From DATBHM01 sp963772375 (GTDB lineage Bacteria > Actinomycetota > UBA4738 > JACQTL01): a stretch of 64,000 nucleotides of DNA. Below are positions 43,529 through 51,796 of this stretch, piece after piece (the first letter of the stretch is position 1; every line of letters starts with the position of its first letter). The translations under genes were made by a program, and so were the position numbers. The notes under the pieces are model-generated. The model did not search any database, was not told the origin of the DNA, and saw only the letters and a program-made list of their open reading frames with translations. The stretch covers positions 1,116,001-1,180,000 of the forward strand of contig CAVYXG010000005.1 of the NCBI GenBank assembly GCA_963772375.1, written 5' to 3'.

Positions 43529-44304
43529 CACCGCAGCCCCTCCAGCCACAGCGGGAGATCGTCGCGGTGGACCCCCAGCGAGACACCGGTCTCGGTCAGC
43601 TCGGCCGGCGTCCCGTCGAACAGGACGCGGTTCTTCAGCACGATCACGCGATCGATGTCCTGCGCTACGGCCCCCAGCTCGTGGGAGACGAGGAACACGG
43701 TCGCCCGGTGCTCGGCGATCAGGTGGGTGAGCGAGTCGCGGAACATCCGCTGCGACTCCGCGTCGACGCCGGCCACCGGCTCGTCGAGGACGAGCAGCTC
43801 CGGCTCGCTCGCGAACGCCTTCGCGATGAACACCCGCTGCTGTTGCCCGCCGGAGAGCTCGCGGACCCGGCGGCTTCGAAGGGGAAGGAGGCCGACCGAC
43901 TCCATCGCGTGAAGCACGACCCTCCGGTCTCCGGCGCGGAGGCGCCGCCACCATCCGGTCCGGGACAGCCGGCCCGCCGCCACGACCTCCTCGACGCTCG
44001 CCGGGAGGTCCCGGTCGAGGAACGGCCGCTGCGGCACGTACCCGAGCCGCCACCGGTCCCGGAGCTCGCGGGGGTCCTCGCCGAACAGGCGGACCCTTCC
44101 GGACTGGGGTTCCGTCAGTCCCAAGAGGCACCGGAGCAGCGTGGACTTGCCGGAGCCGTTGGGCCCCACCAGGGCGACGAACTCCCCCCGCCGGAGCTCG
44201 AGGTGCACGTCGTCGAGGACGGGCTCCCGGCCGTAGGCGAACGACACCCCCTCGGCGATGAGCACCGGCGGGGCGGACACCGATTCGGCGGCCGCCGCGG
44301 TCAT
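43528..44304 (-). CDS. znuC: Zinc ABC transporter ATPase
   Basis: The 258-residue ATPase has Walker A GPNGSGKST, Q-loop VPQRPF, signature LSGGQQQRVFIAKAF, Walker B LLVLDEPVAGVD and H-loop LVSHE, in the order seen in metal-uptake ABC ATPases. It energises the permease encoded next. Its ATG overlaps the binding-protein stop by four bases and its stop overlaps the permease start, so the whole operon is translationally coupled. Confidence 0.94.
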   Translation of the reverse strand: MTAAAAESVSAPPVLIAEGVSFAYGREPVLDDVHLELRRGEFVALVGPNGSGKSTLLRCLLGLTEPQSGRVRLFGEDPRELRDRWRLGYVPQRPFLDRDLPASVEEVVAAGRLSRTGWWRRLRAGDRRVVLHAMESVGLLPLRSRRVRELSGGQQQRVFIAKAFASEPELLVLDEPVAGVDAESQRMFRDSLTHLIAEHRATVFLVSHELGAVAQDIDRVIVLKNRVLFDGTPAELTETGVSLGVHRDDLPLWLEGLR

Positions 44305-45263
44305 CCCGTGCACCCCAGCGCGCCGCGCAACGCCTCGAGGTTCTTCCGCATGATCGTGAAGTAGTTGTCGTCGTGGTCCCGCTCGGCCGCGGTCAGGCTC
44401 TCGATGGGGTCGAGCACGGCGACCTTCACGCCGGTCTCCCGGGCGATCGTGTCCGCGACGTCGGCGGGTACGAGCGGCTCGGTGAACACCGTCGTCACGT
44501 GGTCGCGCCGGATGCGGTCCTCGATCGCGGCCAGGTGGGCCGGGTCGGGTTCGCCCTCCGGGGAGAGTCCCGTCATCGGCTCCTGCGTCAGACCGTACCG
44601 GGCCGCGAGGTAGCCGAACGCCGCGTGGGTGGTGACGATCTCCTTCGAACGGCAATGGGCCAGGCGGGCCCCGTACTCGGCGTCGAGGTCGTGAAGGCCG
44701 AGATGCATTCCGATGGCGGCGTGGCCGTAGCCGAGGTCCTCCGGCGTCCCGTTCCTCATGTGGATCCCGCCGGTGGGGTCCGCCCGATCGAGAGCCCGGA
44801 CGACGACGTCGACGACCCGGGACATCAGCACCGGGTCCAGCCAGACGTGGGGGTCGGCGGTCTCGTTCCCCTCCGCCACGCCCACACCCGGCGCGTGCAC
44901 GGCCGAACCCAGGGCCTGCAGCACGTCGACCGAGACCAGATCCGACGACCGCTGTCGCACCGCCGACTCGACGGCCGGCTGGAAACCGCCCCCGATGTAC
45001 AGCACGACGTCGGCGTCCAGGACCTCGTCGAGCTGATCCGTCGACAGCTCGAGGTCGTGCGGCTCGACGCCGGGCGGCGTGAGGTCGGTCACCTCGACCG
45101 CGGTCCCCCCCACCGCCCGGGCCGCGAACTCCAGCGGGTAGAAGCTGGTCACCACCGAGATCCGTCCGCCGGAGGCGGCCGAGCCCCGGGTACACGCGGA
45201 GAGCGAGCCCGAGGCGGCGACCAAGGCCACAATTCCAAGAATGAGAATCGTTCTTGTGCTCAT
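44301..45263 (-). CDS. znuA: Zinc-binding lipoprotein of the ABC importer
   Basis: The 320-residue protein has a lipoprotein signal ending LSAC and the cluster A-I metal-binding fold: SFYPLEFAARAVGG, a His in GVEPHDLELS, DPHVWLDP, VTTHAAFGYLAARYGL and VFTEPLV. The histidines and the acidic residue of these blocks are the usual zinc ligands. There is no His-rich loop of the E. coli ZnuA type. ATG 45263 lies seven bases after a TACCTT -10, so the mRNA is probably leaderless. A palindrome covers codons 3-9. Confidence 0.92.
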   Translation of the reverse strand: MSTRTILILGIVALVAASGSLSACTRGSAASGGRISVVTSFYPLEFAARAVGGTAVEVTDLTPPGVEPHDLELSTDQLDEVLDADVVLYIGGGFQPAVESAVRQRSSDLVSVDVLQALGSAVHAPGVGVAEGNETADPHVWLDPVLMSRVVDVVVRALDRADPTGGIHMRNGTPEDLGYGHAAIGMHLGLHDLDAEYGARLAHCRSKEIVTTHAAFGYLAARYGLTQEPMTGLSPEGEPDPAHLAAIEDRIRRDHVTTVFTEPLVPADVADTIARETGVKVAVLDPIESLTAAERDHDDNYFTIMRKNLEALRGALGCTG

Positions 45264-45299
45264 TCCAGGGAAGGTACGCTTACCGGGGCGGTTCGTCAA
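45236..45299 (-). promoter_or_regulatory. znuA promoter and putative Zur operator
   Basis: On the minus strand TTGACG (45294-45299) and TACCTT (45271-45276) are separated by 17 bases; seven more bases lead to ATG 45263. CAAGAA-N9-TTCTTG (45236-45256) is a perfect six-base inverted repeat inside the first codons, and its core resembles Fur/Zur boxes (AATGAGAATCGTT). If transcription starts at the ATG, the operator sits at about +8 to +28. Confidence 0.6.
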
Positions 45300-45438
45300 T
45301 CGGGAAACACCGGGCCCATACGGCTCCAACCCGGGCCGATGACCGGTACCATTGGCCGGGCTTCGGGCGGGGACGCCGTCCGCACCCACCCATCCCCCGA
45401 CCTTGAGCACCGACCTGGATGAACACGGAACGACGCAC

Positions 45439-48400
45439 ATGGCGGTGACCACGCCCGCGCCCCCCGGTACTCCGGCACGCACCGACGACCACCCCAGGAC
45501 CTGGCTCGCGAGCCCGTGGGTGCTGATCGCGGCGGCGCTGCTGGTGCTGGGGCTGTTCAGCTGGAACTTCCTGCTGCACCCGACGATCTCGGCCCCCACC
45601 CGCGACCCGGCCTGGTACACGTGGCGGGCCAACCTGCTCACGGCGGCGGCGCCCCTCAACGTCGTGAAGGAGTGGGGGCCGTTCGGGATGTTCTCCGGCG
45701 GCTACCGGGTCTCGATGCCGCTCACCGGCGCATGGCTGATCCGGATGGGCGGCATCCACCGGTACACGTTCTCCATCATCGTGATGGTCCTGCTGCCGCT
45801 GGTGGGCTCCCTGGCGCTGGGGGTGTTCGCGTGGCGGCACCGGCGGGACCGGGTCGCGCTGTTCATGACGTTCTTCGCCGCGGCTGCCCTGTTCCTGACG
45901 ATCCCGTACGTCGGCTACATGGACAACCTCACGTGCCTGTGGATCCTGTCGCTGACGCTGCCGTTCATGAAGCCCGCACGGGAGGGCTCGTGGGGCGCCC
46001 GGTCGGCGATCGCGATGTTCATGTTCATGGCGACGATCACCCACCCCACGACCACGGCCATCTTCGTGGCGGTCCTGCTGGCTGGGGCGGGGCTCCACTT
46101 CCTGACCAGCCGGTTCTCCATCGGGGCCACCTGGCGGGCCGACGCCGCCGTGCTGATCTCGGCCGGGATCGGCGTGCTCATCGGGTTCGCCATGTGGAAG
46201 GTCGGGGCGTGGGGCGTGAAGGCGCCCTTCGCCGACGCGGCGCTGCCTCCGCCCTACCCGTCGTCGGCCTTCAAGGACACCCTGGGGGACTGGGTGGGGA
46301 GCCTGAAGCCCGCGCTGATCGGCCCGCTCATCGCCATCGCCATCGGCTCGGTCGCGTGGCGAACGTGGCGCGAGCGCGCGCGGGGCATCCCGATGGACGA
46401 GTACCCCCGGATGTCGCTGCTGTGGCTGCTGCCGCTGCTGGGGCTGTTCGGCTGGGTGGCCGGCCTGACGTACCCGTACTACCGGTTCTTCAACACGACG
46501 ACCGCCCTGATGCTCCTCACCGGGATGGGGGCGTGGATCGCGACGCGGTGGGCCCAGCGGCGGAGCCGCGTCCTCGGCGGCGCGGTGGCGGTCGTCATCC
46601 TGGCGGCGTTCGCGTTCACCATGGTGCGGGGGTTCGACGAGTCGAACTGGAACTCCCAGGCCCTCACCGCGCGGTTCCTCGACCCCGGGACGCGCTCCGG
46701 GCTCGCCGCGGCGCAGGGGTACATCGCGAAGAGCGACCCCGACCGGCCGGTGGTGTTCGTCGTCGACTACCGGCACGGCGACCGGAAGGCCTGGGGGTGG
46801 GCGAAGACGTTCTCGAACGTCGCCCGGTCCGGGCTCGAGGGCGACGAGGCGCTCCGCACCGCGATCTACTTCGGCGACCTCCGGGACTTCCTGGCCGACC
46901 GGCCGACCGGGAACATCCGCCTGGCCGACTGCCACCCGGTGCCGCTGAACAAGGTGTACGACTGCGTGTCGGCGGGGTTCTTCGACGAGATGCGGACGCA
47001 GCTCGCGCCGTACCACGAGGCGCCGATCGCGTTCCTGGTCGACCGGTTCAACGCGGGGTCGCGGAACGAGAAGATCCCGGCGACCTACCGGCACGTGTCG
47101 CCCGACGTGGCGGTCGTGACCGGGCCGGGCCTGGCCCCGCTCGACCAGCACGCCCTGTCGGCCGGTCAGGCGGCGGGCGTCGCGGAGCGGAACGCGCTCG
47201 CGCACCCCTCGGGGCGGTTCTCCGACCCGCTGCACCTGCTGCGGGTGCTCGCGGTGCTGGCGCTGCTGCTGGTGGCGCCGGGGTTGATCGCCATGCGGTG
47301 GTTCCAGCTGGACGACTTCCCGTCGCGGCTGGCGCTCGTGCCGGGGATCTCGTTCGCCATGACCATCACGGCGGCGTTCTTCGTCAAGACGGTGCACCGG
47401 ACCCCGTTCTCCGTCGCCGACGGCGTGGCCTCGGCGGTGGTGGCGTGCGGCGCGGCCGTCGTGCTGCACCTGCTGGCCCGGCGGCGCGACCGTGGCAAGG
47501 CGGCGGTCGTGCCGTTCGTCCGGCGTTCGGTGTCGCTGTTCTCGAACCGCGCGTTCGGGACGCTGATGGGGGCGGTGTTCCTCGCGGTGCTCGGCGACGG
47601 CATCGTGCAGGGGGCGCTCGCGAAGACGATCGCGTTCGGCGGCAAGGCGGGGTTCTCGCTGGACGAGGCGAGGTCGCCGCGGCACATCCTCGGGCTGGTG
47701 CTGCTGACCTACCTGCCGTACATGCTGATCAGCCCGTTCATGGGCGTGGTCATCGACCGGTTCGACCGCCGGAAGCTGCTGATCCTGGCGAACGGGTTCC
47801 GGGCGGTGGTGATCGCGTTGATCGCGTTCGGGGCGACCTCGCTGCCCGATCCCGTGCTGATCACCGCGCTGGTGCTCACGCTGGCCTCGACGCGGCTGGT
47901 GCTCGCGATCAAGTCGTCGGGCATGCCGACGGTGCTCCGGGGCCGGGACCTCATGCAGGGGAACTCGATCTCGCAGGCCGGGCAGGCGGTGTTCCAGCTG
48001 GCCGGCGCCGGGATGGCGCTGGTCGGGACCAAGCTCGTCTCGGCGGGCGTGGTCATCCTCGGCGGCGCGATCGTCTACGGGGTCGGGGCGCTGTTCGCGG
48101 CGCGGACCAGCAACCTGGCCGAGGGATCCCGGACCTCGCGCATCCTGGAGGAGGCCAAGCGGATCCTGCACGACATCGCGGAGGGCGTCCGCCAGATCCG
48201 CCGCCGTCCACCGGCCGCGCTCGGCGTCACGTCGTTCCTCACGCTTCGGACGCTCATCTCGTTCGGCTCGCTGGTGTTCGCGTTGCAGGCCCGCGCCATC
48301 CTGGGCGGGAAGTCGTCGAGCACCGCGGTGATCATCGCCGGCCTGGCCGCCGCGCTCGGCGCCGCGCTGGGGTTCGTGCTGGCCCAGATGCTGAAGGACC

Positions 48401-48879
48401 GCGTCGCGCCGCCACGGCTGATCGTCGGCGCGATGCTCGTCGCGGGGATCGGGTTCGTGGCGCTCGGCGGGATCAGGACGACGTTCGGCCTGTCGGTGGT
48501 CGCCTTCGTGGCCGCGCTCTCGTACTTCGTCGGGAAGATCTCGGCCGACACGATCATGCAGCAGTCCCTGCCGGACGAGTATCGGGGGCGGGGGTTCAGC
48601 TTCTTCGACGTGGCCTACAACCTGGCGTGGATCCTGCCGGCGCTCGTGCTGTTCGCGACGTGGACGACCGGTCGGGCCCGCCTGCTGATGATCGCGGCCG
48701 GGGCGCTGTTCCTGCTGCTCGGCCTGGTGACGTCGATGTGGTACCGGCGGCTGGGGCCGGAGGCGTTCGACCATCCGTCCGAGGAGGCGTCGAGGACCCT
48801 CGTGAACGGCGAGGGCGAGGTCACCATCGTGGACGCCCGGGAGCCGGAGTCCACCGAGCCGGCGGGGCGCCCGTCCTAG
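45439..48879 (+). CDS. Giant fusion: polytopic glycosyltransferase-like region plus MFS transporter
   Basis: The 1146-residue protein starts at ATG 45439 (first codon after a likely 5' leader; TACCAT at 45347 could be its -10). Residues about 20-430 are a membrane region of about ten spans that looks like GT-C-type glycosyltransferases or similar surface-polymer proteins (DPAWYTWRANLL; TYPYYRFFNTTTALMLLTG). An extracytoplasmic part (about 430-590) and further helices follow. From about residue 697 a complete 12-TM major-facilitator domain begins (NRAFGTLMGAVFLAVLGDG; VIDRFDRRKLLILAN is the loop 2-3 motif). It may synthesise and move, or sense and move, a lipid-linked glycan. The function is unproven. 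Confidence 0.75.
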   Translation: MAVTTPAPPGTPARTDDHPRTWLASPWVLIAAALLVLGLFSWNFLLHPTISAPTRDPAWYTWRANLLTAAAPLNVVKEWGPFGMFSGGYRVSMPLTGAWLIRMGGIHRYTFSIIVMVLLPLVGSLALGVFAWRHRRDRVALFMTFFAAAALFLTIPYVGYMDNLTCLWILSLTLPFMKPAREGSWGARSAIAMFMFMATITHPTTTAIFVAVLLAGAGLHFLTSRFSIGATWRADAAVLISAGIGVLIGFAMWKVGAWGVKAPFADAALPPPYPSSAFKDTLGDWVGSLKPALIGPLIAIAIGSVAWRTWRERARGIPMDEYPRMSLLWLLPLLGLFGWVAGLTYPYYRFFNTTTALMLLTGMGAWIATRWAQRRSRVLGGAVAVVILAAFAFTMVRGFDESNWNSQALTARFLDPGTRSGLAAAQGYIAKSDPDRPVVFVVDYRHGDRKAWGWAKTFSNVARSGLEGDEALRTAIYFGDLRDFLADRPTGNIRLADCHPVPLNKVYDCVSAGFFDEMRTQLAPYHEAPIAFLVDRFNAGSRNEKIPATYRHVSPDVAVVTGPGLAPLDQHALSAGQAAGVAERNALAHPSGRFSDPLHLLRVLAVLALLLVAPGLIAMRWFQLDDFPSRLALVPGISFAMTITAAFFVKTVHRTPFSVADGVASAVVACGAAVVLHLLARRRDRGKAAVVPFVRRSVSLFSNRAFGTLMGAVFLAVLGDGIVQGALAKTIAFGGKAGFSLDEARSPRHILGLVLLTYLPYMLISPFMGVVIDRFDRRKLLILANGFRAVVIALIAFGATSLPDPVLITALVLTLASTRLVLAIKSSGMPTVLRGRDLMQGNSISQAGQAVFQLAGAGMALVGTKLVSAGVVILGGAIVYGVGALFAARTSNLAEGSRTSRILEEAKRILHDIAEGVRQIRRRPPAALGVTSFLTLRTLISFGSLVFALQARAILGGKSSSTAVIIAGLAAALGAALGFVLAQMLKDRVAPPRLIVGAMLVAGIGFVALGGIRTTFGLSVVAFVAALSYFVGKISADTIMQQSLPDEYRGRGFSFFDVAYNLAWILPALVLFATWTTGRARLLMIAAGALFLLLGLVTSMWYRRLGPEAFDHPSEEASRTLVNGEGEVTIVDAREPESTEPAGRPS

Positions 48880-48964
48880 CCTCGCTCCGGCCCTGCCCGG
48901 CCCGTACCGCGTGGCTGGGCGCCGTTCGGTTTGGCGGTGCACCCGAAGCGGGAAGGCTCCGGAC

Positions 48965-50005
48965 GTGAACGCCTTCAAGCGCATCGCCGCGTGGATTGAC
49001 GGGTTCCAGCGCCGCCACTCGCTGTTCGGGTTCCCCTATGCGGTCGTGAAGAAGTACGGCGACGACCAGTCCGGCAACCTCGCCGCGCTGATCGCCTACT
49101 ACGGGTTCTTCTCGCTGTTCCCGCTGCTGCTGGTGTTCGTGACGATCCTGGGGCTGGTCCTGAAGGACAACCCGACGCTGCAGGCGAAGATCCTGGACTC
49201 GGCCCTCGCGCAGTTCCCGATCATCGGCGACCAGATCGAGAACAACATCCACTCGCTGCAGGGGAGCGGGCTGACCCTCCTGATCGGCGTCCTGGTCACG
49301 CTGTGGGCGGGCCTCGGCGTGATGAACGCCATGCAGACCGCCATGAACGTGGTGTGGGACGTCCCGCGGCGCGACCGGCCGAACTTCCTGAAGGGGCGCC
49401 TGCGCGCGCTGCTCATGCTCGGCCTCCTGGGGACGGCGAGCATCGCGGCGGCCGTCGTCGCCGGCGTCACCGCGGCGGCGGCGAACTCCACGGTGTCGTT
49501 CGTCCTGGGACTGGTGCTGTCGTTCGCCCTGAACTTCGGGGTGTTCCTGCTTGCCTTCCGGATCCTCACCGCCCGGAAGCTGTCGTGGGGGGACGTGCTG
49601 CCGGGGGCCGTCGTGGCGGCGGTGGCGTGGCTGGCGTTGCAGCTGCTCGGCGGCTACATCGTCGGCCACCAGCTGAAGTCGGCCAGCCAGGTGTACGGGC
49701 TGTTCGCCATGGTCATCGGGCTGCTGGCGTGGATGGCGCTCGGCGCGACCGTCACCCTGTATGCCGCCGAGATCAACGTCGTCCGCAAGGAGCGGCTGTG
49801 GCCGCGCGGCCTGATCCGGCCGCCGCTCACCGACGCGGATCGGGCGGCGTACCGCCGTGCGGCGATCGCCGCCGAGCGACTCCCGGAGCAGTCGGTCGCG
49901 GTGCGGTTCGAACAGGAGTCGGACGAGCAGGCCACCCAGGCGGACCGCTCGGAGCGCGAGCGCATCCGCGACGTCGAGGAGCGCGGCGCGCCGGGGAGCC
50001 GCTAA
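48965..50005 (+). CDS. YihY/BrkB-family membrane protein
   Basis: The 346-residue protein has six membrane helices in the YihY order, with the family blocks GNLAALIAYYGFFSLFPLLLVFVTILG, WAGLGVMNAMQTAMNVVWDVPRRDRPNFLKGRLRAL and MALGATVTLYAAEINVVRKE. The start is GTG 48965. The C-terminal 60 residues are soluble, charged and acidic/basic mixed. YihY proteins were once called ribonuclease BN and are now considered transporters or membrane factors of unknown function. Its TAA overlaps the stop of the convergent LLM gene by four bases. Confidence 0.92.
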   Translation: MNAFKRIAAWIDGFQRRHSLFGFPYAVVKKYGDDQSGNLAALIAYYGFFSLFPLLLVFVTILGLVLKDNPTLQAKILDSALAQFPIIGDQIENNIHSLQGSGLTLLIGVLVTLWAGLGVMNAMQTAMNVVWDVPRRDRPNFLKGRLRALLMLGLLGTASIAAAVVAGVTAAAANSTVSFVLGLVLSFALNFGVFLLAFRILTARKLSWGDVLPGAVVAAVAWLALQLLGGYIVGHQLKSASQVYGLFAMVIGLLAWMALGATVTLYAAEINVVRKERLWPRGLIRPPLTDADRAAYRRAAIAAERLPEQSVAVRFEQESDEQATQADRSERERIRDVEERGAPGSR

Positions 50006-50940
50006 CCCCCGCCGAGCAGCGGCACGGCCTCCTCGGCCAGCCAGTCCATCGTGTCCAGCACGTCGGGGAGCACGAACGGCAGGTCGAGCACCAGGAGCGT
50101 CACCCCCGCGTCCTCGTAGGCCCGCAGCTCCGCGGCGACCTCCTCCGGCGGCCCCGAGATCGAACGGCGCTCCGGCAGGAAGTTCGACACCTCGAACGGC
50201 GGCACGAGGCCGCGCCGGACCGAGAGCGTGACAGCGGAGGGGTCGCGCCCGGCCTCCTCGGCCGAACGCGAGATCGCGTCCCGGCACGCCCCGACGCCGT
50301 CCAGGAACACCTCGAACCCCAGCCACCCGTCGCCCAGCCGGCCCGCGCGCCGGAGCGCGGCGTCGGTGTTGCCTCCCACCATGATCGGCGGCCCGCCCGG
50401 CCGCGAGGGGTGGGACGCCAGCACGATCTCGTCGAGGCGCCAGAACCGCCCGTCGAACGAGATGGGGTCGTCCGTCGCCCACAAGGCCCGCATGAGCGCC
50501 ATGGCCTCGTCGGTCCGGGCGCCGCGTTCCCGCTTGGGGACGCCCACGGCGGCGAACTCCTCGTCCATCCAGCCCGAGCCGATCCCCAGGACGATCCGGC
50601 CCTCCGACAGCCGGTCCAGCGACGCGACCTCCTGGGCCAGGACCACCGGGTGGCGGTACGGGAGCACCAGCACGCTCGTGCCGATGACCAGCCGTTCGGT
50701 GGCGCCGGCCACGACGCCCATCACCGCGATCGGGTCCAGCCAGTCGATCCCCGGCGAGAACGCCAGCTCGGTCGTCGTCTCCGGGTAGGGGTAGACGCTC
50801 GTGCGCGTCCTGGGGAACGCGACGTGGTCCTGCGTCCACACGCTGTGGAACCCGTTCCGCTCCGCGCGCCGGGCCACGTCGAGGACGATGTCCCGCTCGC
50901 CGATGGGCCCGACCGCCGGCAGGGCGATCCCGATGTCCAT
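50002..50940 (-). CDS. LLM-class flavin/F420-dependent oxidoreductase
   Basis: The 312-residue TIM-barrel enzyme begins MDIGIALPAVGPIGERD and contains VARRAERNGFHSVWTQDHV, LVIGTSVLVLPYRHPVVLAQEVASLDRLSEGRIVLGIGSGW and IMVGGNTDAALRRAGRLGDGW, the standard luciferase-like blocks of the F420-type subfamily. The start ATG 50940 is eight bases after TACCCT (minus strand, 50949-50954), a leaderless arrangement. It is divergent from an alpha/beta hydrolase. It is only distantly similar to the LLM protein at 38141. Confidence 0.92.
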   Translation of the reverse strand: MDIGIALPAVGPIGERDIVLDVARRAERNGFHSVWTQDHVAFPRTRTSVYPYPETTTELAFSPGIDWLDPIAVMGVVAGATERLVIGTSVLVLPYRHPVVLAQEVASLDRLSEGRIVLGIGSGWMDEEFAAVGVPKRERGARTDEAMALMRALWATDDPISFDGRFWRLDEIVLASHPSRPGGPPIMVGGNTDAALRRAGRLGDGWLGFEVFLDGVGACRDAISRSAEEAGRDPSAVTLSVRRGLVPPFEVSNFLPERRSISGPPEEVAAELRAYEDAGVTLLVLDLPFVLPDVLDTMDWLAEEAVPLLGGG

Positions 50941-51001
50941 GGCCCGGCAGGGTAGCCGGGCCCGGCCGCGTACGCTACGCGCGTTTCCCGATGCCGAGGA
51001 G

Positions 51002-51796
51002 ATGAGGGTGGCGGAGGTCGAGAGCGACGGCGTGCGGCTGCACGTCGAGGTGGACGGCGAGGGCGATCCGGTCACCGTCCTCGCGCACGGCCTCACCAAC
51101 TCCTGCCGGGAGCTCGCCATGCTGACCGGGCTGCTCGAGGGGACCAAGGTCCGGTTCGACTTCCGGGGGCACGGCCACTCCGGGGCGCCGGACGATTCCG
51201 CCCGGTTCACGTTCGCCGACATGGCGGGGGACCTCGAGGCGGTCGCGAAGCGCTTCGGCGCCTCCCGCGCGATCGGGACGTCCATGGGCGCCGGCGCGAT
51301 CTGCCACGTCCTGTGCGACCGGCCCGACCGGTTCGAACGGATCGTGCTGCTGCTCCCGGCGGGGCTCGACCGGCCGTTCCGGAACCCGCAGCGCTTCCTG
51401 CGATACGCCGACGCCCTCGAGACGCTTCCCAGGGACGAGGCGATCGATCGCGTCCTCGACGACCCCGACCGGGTGGCGGTGTACGCGTCCTCGCCCTGGC
51501 TCCGCGACGTCGACCGCGCCACGTGGGACGACACGACCGACATGGCATCGCTGGCCCGTGCGATCCGGGGCATCGTGGCCGACTACCCGGTGCGCGACCG
51601 CGAGCTGCTCCGCCTGGTCGAGACGCCGGTGTTCCTCATCGCGAGGGAGGGCGACGTCATCCACCCGGCCGACCTGGCGAGAACGCTCGACGGGATCTTC
51701 CCCAACAGCGAGCTCGTCGTGCTCGGCGACGAGGCCGAGATGCTCGCCCAGCTGCCCATGCTGGTGCAGCGGGTCCGGGCGTTCCTGGCGGGGTAG
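51002..51796 (+). CDS. Alpha/beta hydrolase
   Basis: The 264-residue protein has the esterase/hydrolase pattern LAHGLTNSCRELAML, FDFRGHGHSGAP, the nucleophile elbow GTSMGAGA (Ser), an acidic turn in REGDVIHPAD and a C-terminal region where the usual catalytic His should be. In that region I read VVLGDEAEMLAQLP, without an obvious His, so the triad may be incomplete or the His placed elsewhere. GAGGAG precedes the ATG. Its stop is directly followed by the amidase ATG (TAGATG), so the two are one operon. Confidence 0.82.
   Translation: MRVAEVESDGVRLHVEVDGEGDPVTVLAHGLTNSCRELAMLTGLLEGTKVRFDFRGHGHSGAPDDSARFTFADMAGDLEAVAKRFGASRAIGTSMGAGAICHVLCDRPDRFERIVLLLPAGLDRPFRNPQRFLRYADALETLPRDEAIDRVLDDPDRVAVYASSPWLRDVDRATWDDTTDMASLARAIRGIVADYPVRDRELLRLVETPVFLIAREGDVIHPADLARTLDGIFPNSELVVLGDEAEMLAQLPMLVQRVRAFLAG

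Noticed and set aside
45280..48984. A 1234-codon minus-strand open frame opposite the fusion protein gene
   Set aside because: Arg/Pro/Gln/His-rich translation with no domain, as expected for the antisense of high-GC membrane-protein codons.
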